From Planctomycetota bacterium (lineage in GTDB: Bacteria; Planctomycetota; OFTM77), in assembly GCA_029260795.1 (NCBI GenBank), contig JAJDCO010000098.1, positions 186,001-250,000 of the forward strand: 64,000 bases of DNA, in the 5' to 3' direction. Positions 32,744-42,600 of this stretch are shown piece after piece. Below the pieces are notes generated by a model, which saw only the letters and a list, made by a program, of their open reading frames with translations, did no database searches and was not told the DNA's origin. Every line of letters starts with the position of its first letter. Within the stretch, counting starts at the first letter, position 1. The translations under genes were made by a program, and so were the position numbers.

Positions 32744-33246
32744 CGTACTCGGAAGGATGAGCCAAGGAAACTCTTCTGGCAGAATGGAATAGGAGAAAAA
32801 AGGGGAAAAGATGGAACTTGATGTGAGAAGAGTTTTACACCCCGCAAGGTAACCTTGGCTTATTCCGTGGAAGGCCTTGATGGAACCTGCATCCGCCGGG
32901 CGGCGGACAGGCCTACCACTGTTGGGTAAGACGGAAAGCCTTCGTCTTTTGTTCCCACGCGACCTTGAAAGTCTTCAGAATCCTGAGGGCGTTCGTCGGC
33001 GTCAGCGCCGTCTTCGGAGAGGTGGTACCCAAGCCCTGCGGGTATCTTTCACGGCTCAGATGAAGGTTCCGTTTGCGACGAAACGAAAGAATCGCGAACG
33101 AGCGCGCCTCCCGCTCCTCCGCGAGCCTGCCGTTCCCTTTCCCGGGAACGACCTTTGCGCTTCCGAGCTCGAGCGAGATGAGCCTCGCCAAATGACTTCC
33201 TGCGAAGACGAAGACACGCAGTCCAGAGAAGACAGCCGGGGGATCG
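32744..33246. other. Gene-poor, lower-GC intergenic segment
   Basis: About 500 bases with no convincing gene. Purine-rich stretches (GGAGAAAAAAGGGGAAAAG near 32790-32812) and a weak hairpin with a T-rich tail at 32929-32952 are visible. No tRNA fold was found. Confidence 0.45.
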
Positions 33247-34341
33247 ATGAGCCGCGCCCAGCACACGCCAACCATCCCGGCCACCGTCCCCCTGCGAGTT
33301 CGTCGTCTTCTTCTCGCCATTTCGATCGGGCTGTGGCTGGGTACTCCCCAAACGGCTCTCGCTCAGGAGCCGCCATCCAGCGAACCGCGGCCCGAGCACG
33401 AGGGACCTGAGCGCCGCGTCACGCCCCCTCGCCGCGAAGGGGAGTCGTTCGTCCCGGCAGGATCCGCTCAGCAGCGTCGGCTCACACCGAACCCTCGAGG
33501 GGACGGGACACGGGGCAGCGAGCTCGCCGTCTTCGAGCGTAAGGTGCCTCTGCGTTATGGCGCCGCCTCGGGCCAGCTGTCGGTTCCTCAAGCACTCGCA
33601 GTAGCCAGCCTCCCTCGATCCTTCTTGGTCTCCGATGCCCGCGCGGGCGGCAACAAGATCCTGAGTGTCGACCGACTCGGGCAGCCGTTGGGTGACTACC
33701 GATCACTGCGATATCCCGCTGGGCTCGCATTGACGGACGATGCGATCTTCGTAGCGGACATGGGCGCAGGACGCGTCTCGATGCTCGATCGATCGGGAAA
33801 GATCCGCCGCGCCTACGGCGAAGGGGAGCTGCTCTCTCCGCGAGATGTCGCCTTGGCGCCCGACGGCAGCTTGCTGGTGGCGGACGCGCGCGGTCGCCGG
33901 CTGGTGCGCATCGATCTCGAGAGCGGGACGATCGAGAGCGTCATCGAATCGGGCGCTCAGGGTGACTTCGGCGAAGCGCTCACTGTTGCGGTCGGTGCGG
34001 ACGGGCAGATCGCCGGCTTCTTCCGCGGCAAGGATGCGCATCTCTTCTTGATCGGTTCGGATGGCGAGCGTCGCGAGATCTATCGGGGCTCCTTCGAGCG
34101 AGCGACGCCGCGACACTTCGAAGGCCTGGTCTTTGATCCCGAAGGCAACCTGTACGCCGCCGACTCGAAGCAGGGCGAGGTCGTGATGTTCGACGCGCGG
34201 GGCGCGATTGCCCACATCTTCCCGAACAGCCGCCGCGGCGGCCGATTGTCACGGCCGGTGGACGTTGACTTCACTGGCGGCCGCCTATTCATCCTCGACG
34301 CCCAAGCCTTCGCGATCTGGTCCTTCCGCATCGGCTCGTAG
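33247..34341 (+). CDS. Secreted NHL-like beta-propeller protein
   Basis: A signal peptide (RRLLLAISIGLWLGTPQTALA, to about residue 39) is followed by a disordered Pro/Arg-rich linker, about 40-100. Residues 110-364 form repeated blades of the NHL/SMP-30 type, e.g. YPAGLALTDDAIFVADMGAGRVSMLDRSG and SPRDVALAPDGSLLVADARGRRLVRID. Six blades are plausible. Such propellers bind ligands or partners outside the cytosol; no catalytic residues stand out. The gene is convergent with the sulfatase-like gene, whose end lies 10 bases away. Confidence 0.78.
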   Translation: MSRAQHTPTIPATVPLRVRRLLLAISIGLWLGTPQTALAQEPPSSEPRPEHEGPERRVTPPRREGESFVPAGSAQQRRLTPNPRGDGTRGSELAVFERKVPLRYGAASGQLSVPQALAVASLPRSFLVSDARAGGNKILSVDRLGQPLGDYRSLRYPAGLALTDDAIFVADMGAGRVSMLDRSGKIRRAYGEGELLSPRDVALAPDGSLLVADARGRRLVRIDLESGTIESVIESGAQGDFGEALTVAVGADGQIAGFFRGKDAHLFLIGSDGERREIYRGSFERATPRHFEGLVFDPEGNLYAADSKQGEVVMFDARGAIAHIFPNSRRGGRLSRPVDVDFTGGRLFILDAQAFAIWSFRIGS

Positions 34342-34351
34342 CGCCGAGGCG

Positions 34352-35908
34352 CTACTTCGGAGCTCGTCCATCTCGGAACGGTCGCTGCTCCTTCGGGTCG
34401 TTCTGCAGGTCGTGGAGCCACCGACGCTCGGGGAGGTCGATGCCGGTGGTCGGCTCGCCCTCGGTCCCCTGCACGTAGCCGAGCTTGATCAAGTGCAGGA
34501 GCATCGCGGGCGTCATGTCGACGAGGTTCTCGCCTGAGACTTCGAGCTTCGATCGCAGGTCGAGCTCGCGCGTCTGGTACCGCTCGAACTCTTCATAGGC
34601 CCGAAGGACGCGTTCATCCGTCGTCGTCTCTTGGGCCGGCTGCGGCGGGCGCGTATTCGGCTTGGGCTCGAATTTGAAGGACAGGTACTTCGCGTCGCCC
34701 GTTCGCATGGAGGCGCCATAGTGGCTGCCGGGCCAGATGAGTCGGGACATCGCGGGCAGATACTCGGGCTCCTTCCCCTTCAGCAAGGACGGGGAGAGAT
34801 CGGCTCCCATGACATCGCGTGGTCTCTCGAGCCCGAGCAGTGACAGGATCGTCGGCATGATCTCGATCTGGCGAACTTGGGCTTGAAAGCGCTGTTTGGC
34901 GTCGATCCTCCCTTTCCAGCGAAAGATGAGCGGCACCTTGAGCACTTCATCGAACAGTGTGTAGCGATGTGCCTTGCCGCCGTGCTCGAGGAACTCCTCA
35001 CCATGATCGGACGTGATCACGATCAGCGTCTCGTCGTCGATGCCCAGCTTCTCGAGCCGCGCGAAGATCTTCTGAAGGTACCGATCGACGAAGTGGATCT
35101 CACCATCGTACAGCGCCAGGACGTGCTCGAAGTCGCTTTGGTTCATGCCCCGGCGAAAGGCCGAGTTGAACCAGAATCCGTCGCCGGTGAAGTTCCCTTC
35201 ATAGTTGGGGTCGAAGGGACGCCAGTCCTCCTCGGGCGGGATGTAGTCCGAATGGACGTCGAAGAGGTGGAGGAACAGAAAGAAGCGGTCGTCGTGATTC
35301 TGGTCGAGATAGGCAAGGGCGCGGTCGACGACGTCGGGCGTCGTGATCGTGCGATGCGAGCCCGAATCTTGCTCGCCGAGCTTGCGGCGCTGCTCCTCGG
35401 TCATCTTCGTCAGCGAGAAGCCCGGGTCGTTGTAGGCGTCGAAATCGACGACGCTCTCGTAGATGTCGAAGCCGGCGTCGAAGCCGAACATCGGATGAAG
35501 ATACGGCGCGCTGTAGTAACCGGCGGTCTCGTAGCCTGCGTCCTGCAGCACCTCGGCAAGGGTCGTGCGCTTGGAATCCAACCGGAAGGCATCGTGCTGG
35601 ACCTGATGCACGTTGCTCGTCAGCCCGGTCATCATCGACATGTGCGTCGGCAGCGTCCAAGAGCTCTCGGCGATCACGGTCTCGAACAGAGCGCCTTCGG
35701 CGGCGATTCGATCGATGTTGGGCGAGGTCTTCTTCGGGTAGCCGTAGCTGCTGAGGTGATCGGCGCGCAGTGTGTCGATCGAGATCAGGATCACGTTGGC
35801 GGGGCCGGGATCTCCGCAGCCGATGAGCCCGATCAAGGCGGACGCGGCGATGAGATGCAGGCAAGGCAAGTTCCACGGACGGCGAGCAGGCCGGGTGTTC
35901 TCGATCAT
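34352..35908 (-). CDS. Sulfatase-superfamily lipoprotein with Thr at the nucleophile position
   Basis: The signal sequence ends LIGLIGC with the lipid Cys at residue 31. The alkaline phosphatase/sulfatase fold shows the first metal site VILISIDTLRADHLSSYGYP (D45), the substrate loop and the second site TSDHGEEFLEHGG. Classical sulfatases have C-x-P-x-R that matures to formylglycine; here the aligned motif is T85-L-P-T-H (ESSWTLPTHMSMMTG). Thr at this place is typical of phosphoglycerol transferase-like and phosphonate monoesterase-like members rather than sulfatases, so sulfatase activity is unlikely. The ATG at 35908 follows AGAGGAAG; an upstream start would add 21 residues. It is divergent from the M14 peptidase. 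Confidence 0.85.
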   Translation of the reverse strand: MIENTRPARRPWNLPCLHLIAASALIGLIGCGDPGPANVILISIDTLRADHLSSYGYPKKTSPNIDRIAAEGALFETVIAESSWTLPTHMSMMTGLTSNVHQVQHDAFRLDSKRTTLAEVLQDAGYETAGYYSAPYLHPMFGFDAGFDIYESVVDFDAYNDPGFSLTKMTEEQRRKLGEQDSGSHRTITTPDVVDRALAYLDQNHDDRFFLFLHLFDVHSDYIPPEEDWRPFDPNYEGNFTGDGFWFNSAFRRGMNQSDFEHVLALYDGEIHFVDRYLQKIFARLEKLGIDDETLIVITSDHGEEFLEHGGKAHRYTLFDEVLKVPLIFRWKGRIDAKQRFQAQVRQIEIMPTILSLLGLERPRDVMGADLSPSLLKGKEPEYLPAMSRLIWPGSHYGASMRTGDAKYLSFKFEPKPNTRPPQPAQETTTDERVLRAYEEFERYQTRELDLRSKLEVSGENLVDMTPAMLLHLIKLGYVQGTEGEPTTGIDLPERRWLHDLQNDPKEQRPFRDGRAPK

Positions 35909-36128
35909 CTTCCTCTGTCTCTTCGAAAGCGGCGAGCCCTCGGGGCTCGACGGGGCGAAGCATCCTAGCACAGCACACGGGCACGACGGCAGACGCCGGC
36001 ACGCAGGGTCTGGGCCCAGTAAAACGGGGGATGGATCGCTCGGGAGTCGTTTTCGGGAGGCGGGGGCGTCGGTAGAATGTCGGGCGCGTTACACACGAAT
36101 CATACGGCACGCTCGCGGGGATGCCAAA

Positions 36129-38750
36129 TTGTCAGCTCTCGATTTCATCCGTCGCACCACTCTCGTCGCTCTGACCCTCATCGCCGGCTCCACGGCTCAT
36201 GCCGCCGATGAAGGCTTCGACCTCTACCCGGGCGGTGCCTATCGCGAGGGCATTCCGACTCCGGCGCACTACCTCGGCTACGCGCTGGGACAGCGCTACA
36301 CGCCGCATCACCGAGTGATCGACTATGTCGAGACCGTGGCCGACGTGGCTGCGGACCGCGTGCGCCAGGAGCGCTACGGGCGGACGCCCGAAGGCCGGGA
36401 TCTGCTGCTGATCACGGTGACGTCCCCCCGCAACCTCGAGCGCTTGGCGGACATTCGATCCGCCTTGGACAAGCTGGCCGACCCGCGGCTGCTCGAGAGT
36501 GCCGAGGAGAGTGAAACGCTGCTCGAGAGCACGCCGACCGTGGTCTGGCTCTCCTTCAACGTGCACGGCAACGAGACGTCCTCCACCGAAGCGGCACTCG
36601 CGACGCTGTATCAGCTCGCCGCCGGCGAGGACGAGGGCACCTTGCAGATGCTCGAGGAGACGATCGTCCTGATCGATCCGAACCTGAACCCGGATGGCCG
36701 CGAGCGCTACGTGAGCTGGCTGCAGTCGATCGCGGCGCCGGGTGGAAACCCGGATCCGAACGCGGTCGAGCATGACGAGCCGTGGCCGGGCGGACGCACG
36801 AACCACTTCTACTTCGACCTCAATCGCGACTGGGCCTGGATGACCCAGGACGAGACCCGGGCGCGCATTCCGCACTTCCTCGCCTGGCATCCCCAAGTGC
36901 ACGTCGACTTCCACGAGATGTCGCACGAGAGCAGCTACTTCTTCTTCCCGGCCGATGCTCCGATCAACCAGAACTTCCCGCCGATGGTGATCGAGTGGGG
37001 CGAGCGCTTCGGAGCCGGCAATGCAGCGGCATTCGACGAGTTCGGATGGCCCTACTACACCGCCGAGTCGTTCGACCTCTACTATCCGGGATACGGGGAC
37101 TCGTATCCGTCACTCCACGGTGCGATCGGTATGACCTATGAGCAGGCCGGACACAGCTCCGCGGGCCTGGTGGTCGAGCGTGAGGACGGCAGCCTCCTCT
37201 CGCTTCGAGACCGTTTGCATCATCACTTCATTGCGGCGATGGCGACGGTTCAGACTGCCGCGACCGGTCGACGCGAGCTGCTGGGCGACTATGCGGAGTT
37301 CCGTCGCCGCTCGATCGACGAGGGGCGCTGGGGACGGATTCGAGAGTTCCTGCTCGAGCCGGGCGCCGACCCGGTCAACACCGCCGAGCTGGTCGGCCTG
37401 CTCCTCGATCACGGCGTCGAGGTCGAGCGGGCCCAGAGCGAGTTCGAGCTGGAAGGCGTGCACGCCTACGTCAAGAATGGGCCGGCCGAAAAGAGACGCT
37501 TTCCGGCCGGGACCTATCTCATCCCCCTCGCCCAGCCGCAGCGCACCCTCGCCAAGGCGCTCTTGGAGCCGCACTCCGCCATCTCGAAGCTGACGTTCTA
37601 CGACATCTCCGCCTGGTCGCTGCCACTCGCCTATGGCGTTCCCGCTTCCTGGAGCGAGCAGCGGGCAGAAGTTGCGCGTGAGCGCATCACGACAAAACCG
37701 ATCGTGACGGGTGGCGTCGATGGAGCACCGGCGAAGTTTGCGTACCTGCTGCCCTGGTCGAACCTCAACGGAGCGCGCGCGCTCGCCACGCTGCTCGAGC
37801 GAGGCCTCCGCGCCGGCTGTGCCCGGGAGAGCTTCGAGCTGCGCGGACGCAAGTATCCGCGCGGCACGATCGTGGTACCCGTCGGACAAGACCCGTCCGT
37901 TCATCGAATCGTGGCGGAGGTGGCTGCCGAGAGTGGCGCTCGCTTCGAGAGTGCCCCGACGGCGCTGACTGAGAGAGGGATCGATCTCGGCTCGGAGCAG
38001 ATCCAACGTCTCGAGCGTCCGGCGATCGCGGTCGCGACGGGCCCGGGCGTCGATGCCAACTCCTACGGTGCGATCCGGTTTCTCCTGGAGCGGGTCTCTC
38101 GGTTTCCTTTTACGTCCGTGTCCCTCGAGCGACTGCCACGCCTCGACCTGACGCGCTACAACGTGCTCGTCTTGCCGAATGGCTGGGGGTACTCGGGTGA
38201 GATCGACGGTCTGCAGCGCTGGATTCGCGAAGGCGGCGTCGTCATCGCTCTCGGTGGAGCGGCTTCGTTCGTCTCCAAGGAAGGCAGTGGCTTGACGAGC
38301 GTCAGCACTCGCCTCGAGCCGGCGGAGGAGTCGAAGAGCGAAGAGCCGACCGGCTGGGTCAAGATCGACGAGCGGCGCCAGCGACGGAGAAGCCAGTCGA
38401 CACCGGGCGCCATCGTGACGGTCGAGCTCGACCCGGCACACCCACTCGCCTTCGGCTACGAATCGAAGTCCTTGCACGCCCTGGTGAGCTCGCGCCGCTC
38501 CTTCGGGTTGGACGTCGGGACTCCAGTCGCCGTGTTTCCGTCCAGCGCCAGCGTCGCGGGGTTTCTGCCGGAAGCCCGCGAGGCCGACCTGGCGGGCCGC
38601 GCCTATCTGGTCGACGTCCCGATGGGGCGGGGTCATGTCGTGCTCTTCGCCGAGGATCCGAACTTCCGCTTGTTCTGGAACGGCCTCACTCGACTCTTCC
38701 TCAACAGCCTACTTCTTCTCGACAAAGAGCCCGTCTTCCGCTCGCGATGA
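36129..38750 (+). CDS. Secreted M14-family zinc carboxypeptidase, large form
   Basis: The TTG start leads directly into a signal peptide (MSALDFIRRTTLVALTLIAG then STAHA). The M14 domain carries the zinc ligands H146 and E149 in NVHGNETSSTEAA and H262 in VDFHEMSH, with the substrate Asn/Arg region FYFDLNRDWAW. After the peptidase fold (to about residue 420) a long C-terminal part of about 450 residues includes a Rossmann-like region (YNVLVLPNGWGYSGEIDGLQRWI) as seen in large M14 proteins of this type. GGGG lies eight bases before the TTG. The product, 873 aa, should act outside the cytosol; its peptide substrate is unknown. Confidence 0.85.
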   Translation: MSALDFIRRTTLVALTLIAGSTAHAADEGFDLYPGGAYREGIPTPAHYLGYALGQRYTPHHRVIDYVETVADVAADRVRQERYGRTPEGRDLLLITVTSPRNLERLADIRSALDKLADPRLLESAEESETLLESTPTVVWLSFNVHGNETSSTEAALATLYQLAAGEDEGTLQMLEETIVLIDPNLNPDGRERYVSWLQSIAAPGGNPDPNAVEHDEPWPGGRTNHFYFDLNRDWAWMTQDETRARIPHFLAWHPQVHVDFHEMSHESSYFFFPADAPINQNFPPMVIEWGERFGAGNAAAFDEFGWPYYTAESFDLYYPGYGDSYPSLHGAIGMTYEQAGHSSAGLVVEREDGSLLSLRDRLHHHFIAAMATVQTAATGRRELLGDYAEFRRRSIDEGRWGRIREFLLEPGADPVNTAELVGLLLDHGVEVERAQSEFELEGVHAYVKNGPAEKRRFPAGTYLIPLAQPQRTLAKALLEPHSAISKLTFYDISAWSLPLAYGVPASWSEQRAEVARERITTKPIVTGGVDGAPAKFAYLLPWSNLNGARALATLLERGLRAGCARESFELRGRKYPRGTIVVPVGQDPSVHRIVAEVAAESGARFESAPTALTERGIDLGSEQIQRLERPAIAVATGPGVDANSYGAIRFLLERVSRFPFTSVSLERLPRLDLTRYNVLVLPNGWGYSGEIDGLQRWIREGGVVIALGGAASFVSKEGSGLTSVSTRLEPAEESKSEEPTGWVKIDERRQRRRSQSTPGAIVTVELDPAHPLAFGYESKSLHALVSSRRSFGLDVGTPVAVFPSSASVAGFLPEAREADLAGRAYLVDVPMGRGHVVLFAEDPNFRLFWNGLTRLFLNSLLLLDKEPVFRSR

Positions 38751-38822
38751 TCGACCCGTGCGGGGGCTCGCGTCCTCTCGACAAGTTGCAAAGGCTTTAC
38801 GGGCCCGTTTCCGGTGCCGGCG

Positions 38823-38828
38823 TATAAT
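38823..38828 (+). promoter_or_regulatory. Possible -10 element of the two-component operon
   Basis: A perfect TATAAT lies 62 bases before the response regulator start. No convincing -35 is visible at 16-18 bases upstream. Confidence 0.35.
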
Positions 38829-38890
38829 CTCATCGGGGCTCTCTCTCGAGCCCGTCTGAGACCGTTACGCTCCACTCCGGGATATCGCTC

Positions 38891-39583
38891 ATGGCGCAAG
38901 AATCGATTCTCGTCGTCGAGGACGAGGAGGTCATCGCTCGAGGCATCGCTGACGCGTTGCGCTTCAACGGCTATCGACCCGAGGTCGTCGGCGATGGGGA
39001 AGCTGCCTACGAGGTCTCTCGAAGCGGTCGCTTCGACGTGATCATCCTCGATGTCATGCTGCCGGGGCTGAGCGGTCTCGACGTCCTGGGACGTCTGCGA
39101 ACCGAGCAGGTCGACACGCCTGTCATCATCGTGACGGCGCGCGGTGGCGAGGAGCAGCGCGTCGAGGGCCTCGAGCTGGGTGCCGACGACTACGTGACCA
39201 AGCCGTTCAGCGTCCGTGAGCTGGTCGCCCGGGTCGGAGCGCAGCTGAGAAGGCGCTCTCTCGACTCGGGTGAGGTGCCGGACGAGCTGAAGATCGATGG
39301 GTTGGCGATCGATTTCCGGCGCCTCGAGTGCCGTCGCGGTGAGGTTCACGAGACGCTAACGCGGCGAGAGGCCGACATCTTCCTCTACCTGTGGGAGCGA
39401 CGCGACCGAGTCGTGACGCGCGATGAGCTGCTCCTCAAGGTGTGGCTCTATCCGACGGCCAACGTCGAGACGCGAACGGTCGACAACCACATCGTGAAGC
39501 TGCGACAGAAGGTCGAAGCCGACCCGAGCCAACCCGACTTGATCCGCACCGTGCGCGGTCAAGGCTACAAGTTCGGGGCCTGA
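38891..39583 (+). CDS. OmpR/PhoB-family response regulator
   Basis: The receiver (residues 1-120) has the acidic pair E10-D11-E12, the phosphorylated Asp54 in IILDVMLPG and Lys104 in VTKPF. A winged-helix DNA-binding domain (about 130-229) ends in the typical RTVDNHIVKLRQKVE and IRTVRGQGYKF. It should bind promoter DNA as a dimer once phosphorylated. The cognate histidine kinase begins one base after the stop codon. Target genes are unknown. Confidence 0.95.
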   Translation: MAQESILVVEDEEVIARGIADALRFNGYRPEVVGDGEAAYEVSRSGRFDVIILDVMLPGLSGLDVLGRLRTEQVDTPVIIVTARGGEEQRVEGLELGADDYVTKPFSVRELVARVGAQLRRRSLDSGEVPDELKIDGLAIDFRRLECRRGEVHETLTRREADIFLYLWERRDRVVTRDELLLKVWLYPTANVETRTVDNHIVKLRQKVEADPSQPDLIRTVRGQGYKFGA

Positions 39584-39584
39584 G

Positions 39585-41408
39585 ATGGGGCGAGACCGCA
39601 CGGCTCTCGTTCTGTACCTGGCCTTCCTCGCCCTCTCCTTCGTGGCGGTTGCGATCGTCGGCTACCAAGCCGTCGAGGCGCGGCGAGTGGTGCTCGAAGG
39701 TGAGCTCGCCAATGCGGCCCGTCGAGGGCTCGATGCCGCGACGTCCCATCTCGCACGGGTCTTGTCCGAGCGCGAGAGCATCGAAGACCAACGTCCATAC
39801 TACGAGTACAACTCGCTGTTCTACGAGCGCGGGACCTACAGCAACCAGATCGCGCTGACGAACACGTCGCTGTGGCGACCGGAGACGCCGTTGATCGAGG
39901 TCTACGTGCAGCTCGAGCGACCGGCCGTCAACGATGCGGGCGTCGTGGGGTGCACGTTTCCGCTCCCTCCACCCGAGCTCCAAGCCGCGCAGTCGATCGA
40001 CCTATCGACCGATGAAGCGCGGCGCGTCCTGAAGTCGCTGCTCGGGACGCGCATCCTGGCCGACTTCGGCGAGCCGATGGTGCGTCCGGTGCCGAAGGAC
40101 GTCTTCATGTTCAATTGCGATACCGAGGAGATCGCGACCAACATCGCCTTGGCCAACCGGAACGATCGCGCGAGCCAGTCGGTGCTCATCGAGCAAGGGA
40201 TGGAGAACTGGGCTTCGCGAAGCCAGCGGGGCGTGCCCGAGATACCGGTCTCGTACACGGGCTTCTGCTACTTCGGCGAGATCCTCGAAGGCCAGCCACG
40301 CTTGGTTGCGCTGCGGAGCGTCACCCTGCAGGGGAAGAAAGAGGGCGACCCGACGCCTCGAACGATCTTACAAGGCTTCTTCATCGACACCGATCGGCTG
40401 CTGGGGGACGAGCTGGAGCTGATTCGGCGCCAGCTCGCCGCCGATCATCTGCGACTGGAGTTCTGCTTCGGAGAGGACGAGCCCAAAGAGGGCGATTGGA
40501 GCGTCTCGCTCGCGCAGGCGTTTCCGATTCGCGGTGAGCTCGCTCGCTGCACGCTGGTCGCCTCGCCACTCGAGCTGGGCTGGATCGCCGACGAGATGCG
40601 CTCCGAGAAGCTGCGCTACTTCACGATCCTCGGTGTCCTCTTCTTGGCAATGGCCGTCACGGGCTTCTTCGTCGCACGCCTGGTGCGAGCCGAGATCGAG
40701 CTGGCCCGGAAGAAGAGCGACTTCGTCGCGGCCGTAAGCCATGAGCTCAAGACGCCCCTGACCGGTATTCGCCTATGCGCCGACATGCTCGAGGAGGGCT
40801 GGGTCGACGATCCGGAGAAGCGGCGAGAGTACGTCGCGTCGATCGCGGGCGAGAGCGAGCGTCTGAGCCGGCTGATCGACAACGTGCTCACCTTCGCTCG
40901 ACTGGAGGGGGGCAAGACGAGTCGGCTGGAGCTCCAGACCGGCGATGTCGAGCCGATCCTCCGAAAGACGCTCCGGGCTTGGGCCCCGCACCTGGAGCGG
41001 CACGGCTTCACGCTTCGGCTCAAAGTGACCCCGGGCCTGTCGCCGGCAGTGCACGACCCGGACGCCTTGGCGCAGATGCTTGTCAATCTGCTCGACAATG
41101 CGGTCAAGTACGGCCAGCTCGGGGACGGCCCCCGTGTCATCGACGTCGCGCTCGAGCCCGGCGAATCGAAGACCATTGGCCTCCGAGTCTCGGATCGTGG
41201 ACCCGGCTTCGGCGCGGGCGTGGTCGAGCGCTGCTTCGAGCCCTTCTATCGCGTCGACGCTGAGATGACCCGCAAGACCAAGGGGACTGGCATCGGTCTC
41301 GCCCTGGTGCGCTCCTTGGCAGAGGCCCAAGGCGCCACCGTGACGGCACGCCATCGCGAGGGGGGCGGCGCCGAGGTGACCGTGCAGCTGCAAGCCGCTC
41401 CGGCTTGA
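39585..41408 (+). CDS. Sensor histidine kinase partner of the OmpR-type regulator
   Basis: Two membrane helices (about residues 8-28 and 346-366) enclose a sensor region of about 315 residues, apparently unlike known PAS or Cache domains by eye; it includes many Cys and Tyr positions (PYYEYNSLFYERG, SYTGFCYFGE). The cytosolic part has the HisKA box SHELKTPLTG with phosphorylated His386, then an HATPase domain with N box NLLDNAVKYG, DRGPGFG, and GTGIGLALV. It is cotranscribed with the regulator, with one base between them. The signal is unknown. The large extracytoplasmic domain is the informative part for further work. Confidence 0.93.
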   Translation: MGRDRTALVLYLAFLALSFVAVAIVGYQAVEARRVVLEGELANAARRGLDAATSHLARVLSERESIEDQRPYYEYNSLFYERGTYSNQIALTNTSLWRPETPLIEVYVQLERPAVNDAGVVGCTFPLPPPELQAAQSIDLSTDEARRVLKSLLGTRILADFGEPMVRPVPKDVFMFNCDTEEIATNIALANRNDRASQSVLIEQGMENWASRSQRGVPEIPVSYTGFCYFGEILEGQPRLVALRSVTLQGKKEGDPTPRTILQGFFIDTDRLLGDELELIRRQLAADHLRLEFCFGEDEPKEGDWSVSLAQAFPIRGELARCTLVASPLELGWIADEMRSEKLRYFTILGVLFLAMAVTGFFVARLVRAEIELARKKSDFVAAVSHELKTPLTGIRLCADMLEEGWVDDPEKRREYVASIAGESERLSRLIDNVLTFARLEGGKTSRLELQTGDVEPILRKTLRAWAPHLERHGFTLRLKVTPGLSPAVHDPDALAQMLVNLLDNAVKYGQLGDGPRVIDVALEPGESKTIGLRVSDRGPGFGAGVVERCFEPFYRVDAEMTRKTKGTGIGLALVRSLAEAQGATVTARHREGGGAEVTVQLQAAPA

Positions 41409-41562
41409 GCTGCTCGGGCGTGCCCGGATCACCGTCAGCCTTGACGTACGGGCTGTCGGAGCTTAAGACAGACGGCTTCTCGGCGGGGACGAGCTCGCGA
41501 ATCGTGGCGTGCCCCACCGTTTTCGTTGAGGGATTCTCGGGTCGTTCGGAGAACGAAGCGGA

Positions 41563-42600
41563 ATGACGGGCACGAGGCAGCCGGACGGCGCAGAGGAGGC
41601 GAAGGTGGGCACCACCCCAATCGACAATGACGCCTTCGAGGACGATCTCGGCGGCTCGGAGCTCTCCGACCCCGAATCCTCCGCTTCCGATTCGACGAGC
41701 GAGCCTCTGATCCGGATCGAGGCACCACAGGATGAGCCGGCTCGACCCAAAGGCATCCTCTTCCTGCAGATGATCGTGTTTCCGTTGCTGATCGTCGGCG
41801 TCTGCGTCTCCATCGTGCTGCTCATCGGATATCTCGTCGGTGAGAACCGCGAACCCTCCGAGCTGCTGCGGGAGATCGAGTCGGGCTGGGGCAAGAAGCG
41901 CATGCAGGCCGCCTACGAGTTCCAGATGCGTCTGAGCGGTGACGAGTCGTTGCGCCAGGACGAGGAGCTCGCCGGGCGCGTCGTGGCGTTGCTCGAGGAT
42001 CCCCGCATTTGGGAGGAGGAGCAGGTCCGGCGGTATTTGGTGTTGGCGCTCCAAAGCTTCGACTCTCCGGACATCGTGCCGGCACAGGTGCGAGCGCTTC
42101 GGAGCGAGGACGAGAACACGGTTCTGTACGCCCTGTTCGGGCTGATGAGCGCACCTGACGAGCCGGTCTGGCAGGAGCGGGTTCGGGCGGCGCTCCCGAC
42201 GTTGGCCAGTCTGGCGAGCTCGGAGTCGGCGTCGATCCGCATGACGACCGCCAACGTGCTCGGCCGGATTGGTGGTGACGAGAGTGTTCAGGCGCTCTTG
42301 CCGCTGTTGCGCGACTCGGACGTCTTCGTCCAGATCAATGCCACGTTCGCTCTGGCGGCGCTCGGCAAGACCGACCGTGTCTGTGAGCTGCTCCTCGCCA
42401 TGGTCGAGCCCGGGTGGACCGAGGGCATCCCGTGGGCGTCCCAAAAGACGGTCGAGGAGCGGGCTCAGCCCATTCAGGCGGCGATCGCCTATCTGAGGCA
42501 GCTCGAGTGTGCCGACTGGAAGCCCGCCGTCGAGCGCTTGGCTAAAGAGGGGCGGTCCGTGCGCGTCAAGACGTTTGCCCGCGAAGCCTTGGACCGCTGA
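41563..42600 (+). CDS. Membrane-anchored HEAT-repeat protein
   Basis: A Ser/Asp/Glu-rich disordered N-terminus of about 60 residues precedes one membrane helix (FLQMIVFPLLIVGVCVSIVLL, about 67-87). The remaining 250 residues are helical HEAT-like repeats, clearest in IRMTTANVLGRIGGDESVQALLPLLRDSDVFVQINATFALAALG. The orientation suggests the repeats lie outside the cytosol. No catalytic motif is visible. It follows the sensor kinase by about 155 bases on the same strand. Confidence 0.72.
   Translation: MTGTRQPDGAEEAKVGTTPIDNDAFEDDLGGSELSDPESSASDSTSEPLIRIEAPQDEPARPKGILFLQMIVFPLLIVGVCVSIVLLIGYLVGENREPSELLREIESGWGKKRMQAAYEFQMRLSGDESLRQDEELAGRVVALLEDPRIWEEEQVRRYLVLALQSFDSPDIVPAQVRALRSEDENTVLYALFGLMSAPDEPVWQERVRAALPTLASLASSESASIRMTTANVLGRIGGDESVQALLPLLRDSDVFVQINATFALAALGKTDRVCELLLAMVEPGWTEGIPWASQKTVEERAQPIQAAIAYLRQLECADWKPAVERLAKEGRSVRVKTFAREALDR

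Noticed and set aside
32913..33320. 135-codon minus-strand frame in the gene-poor segment
   Set aside because: It overlaps the start of the propeller gene, has no ribosome site and is Arg-rich by chance.
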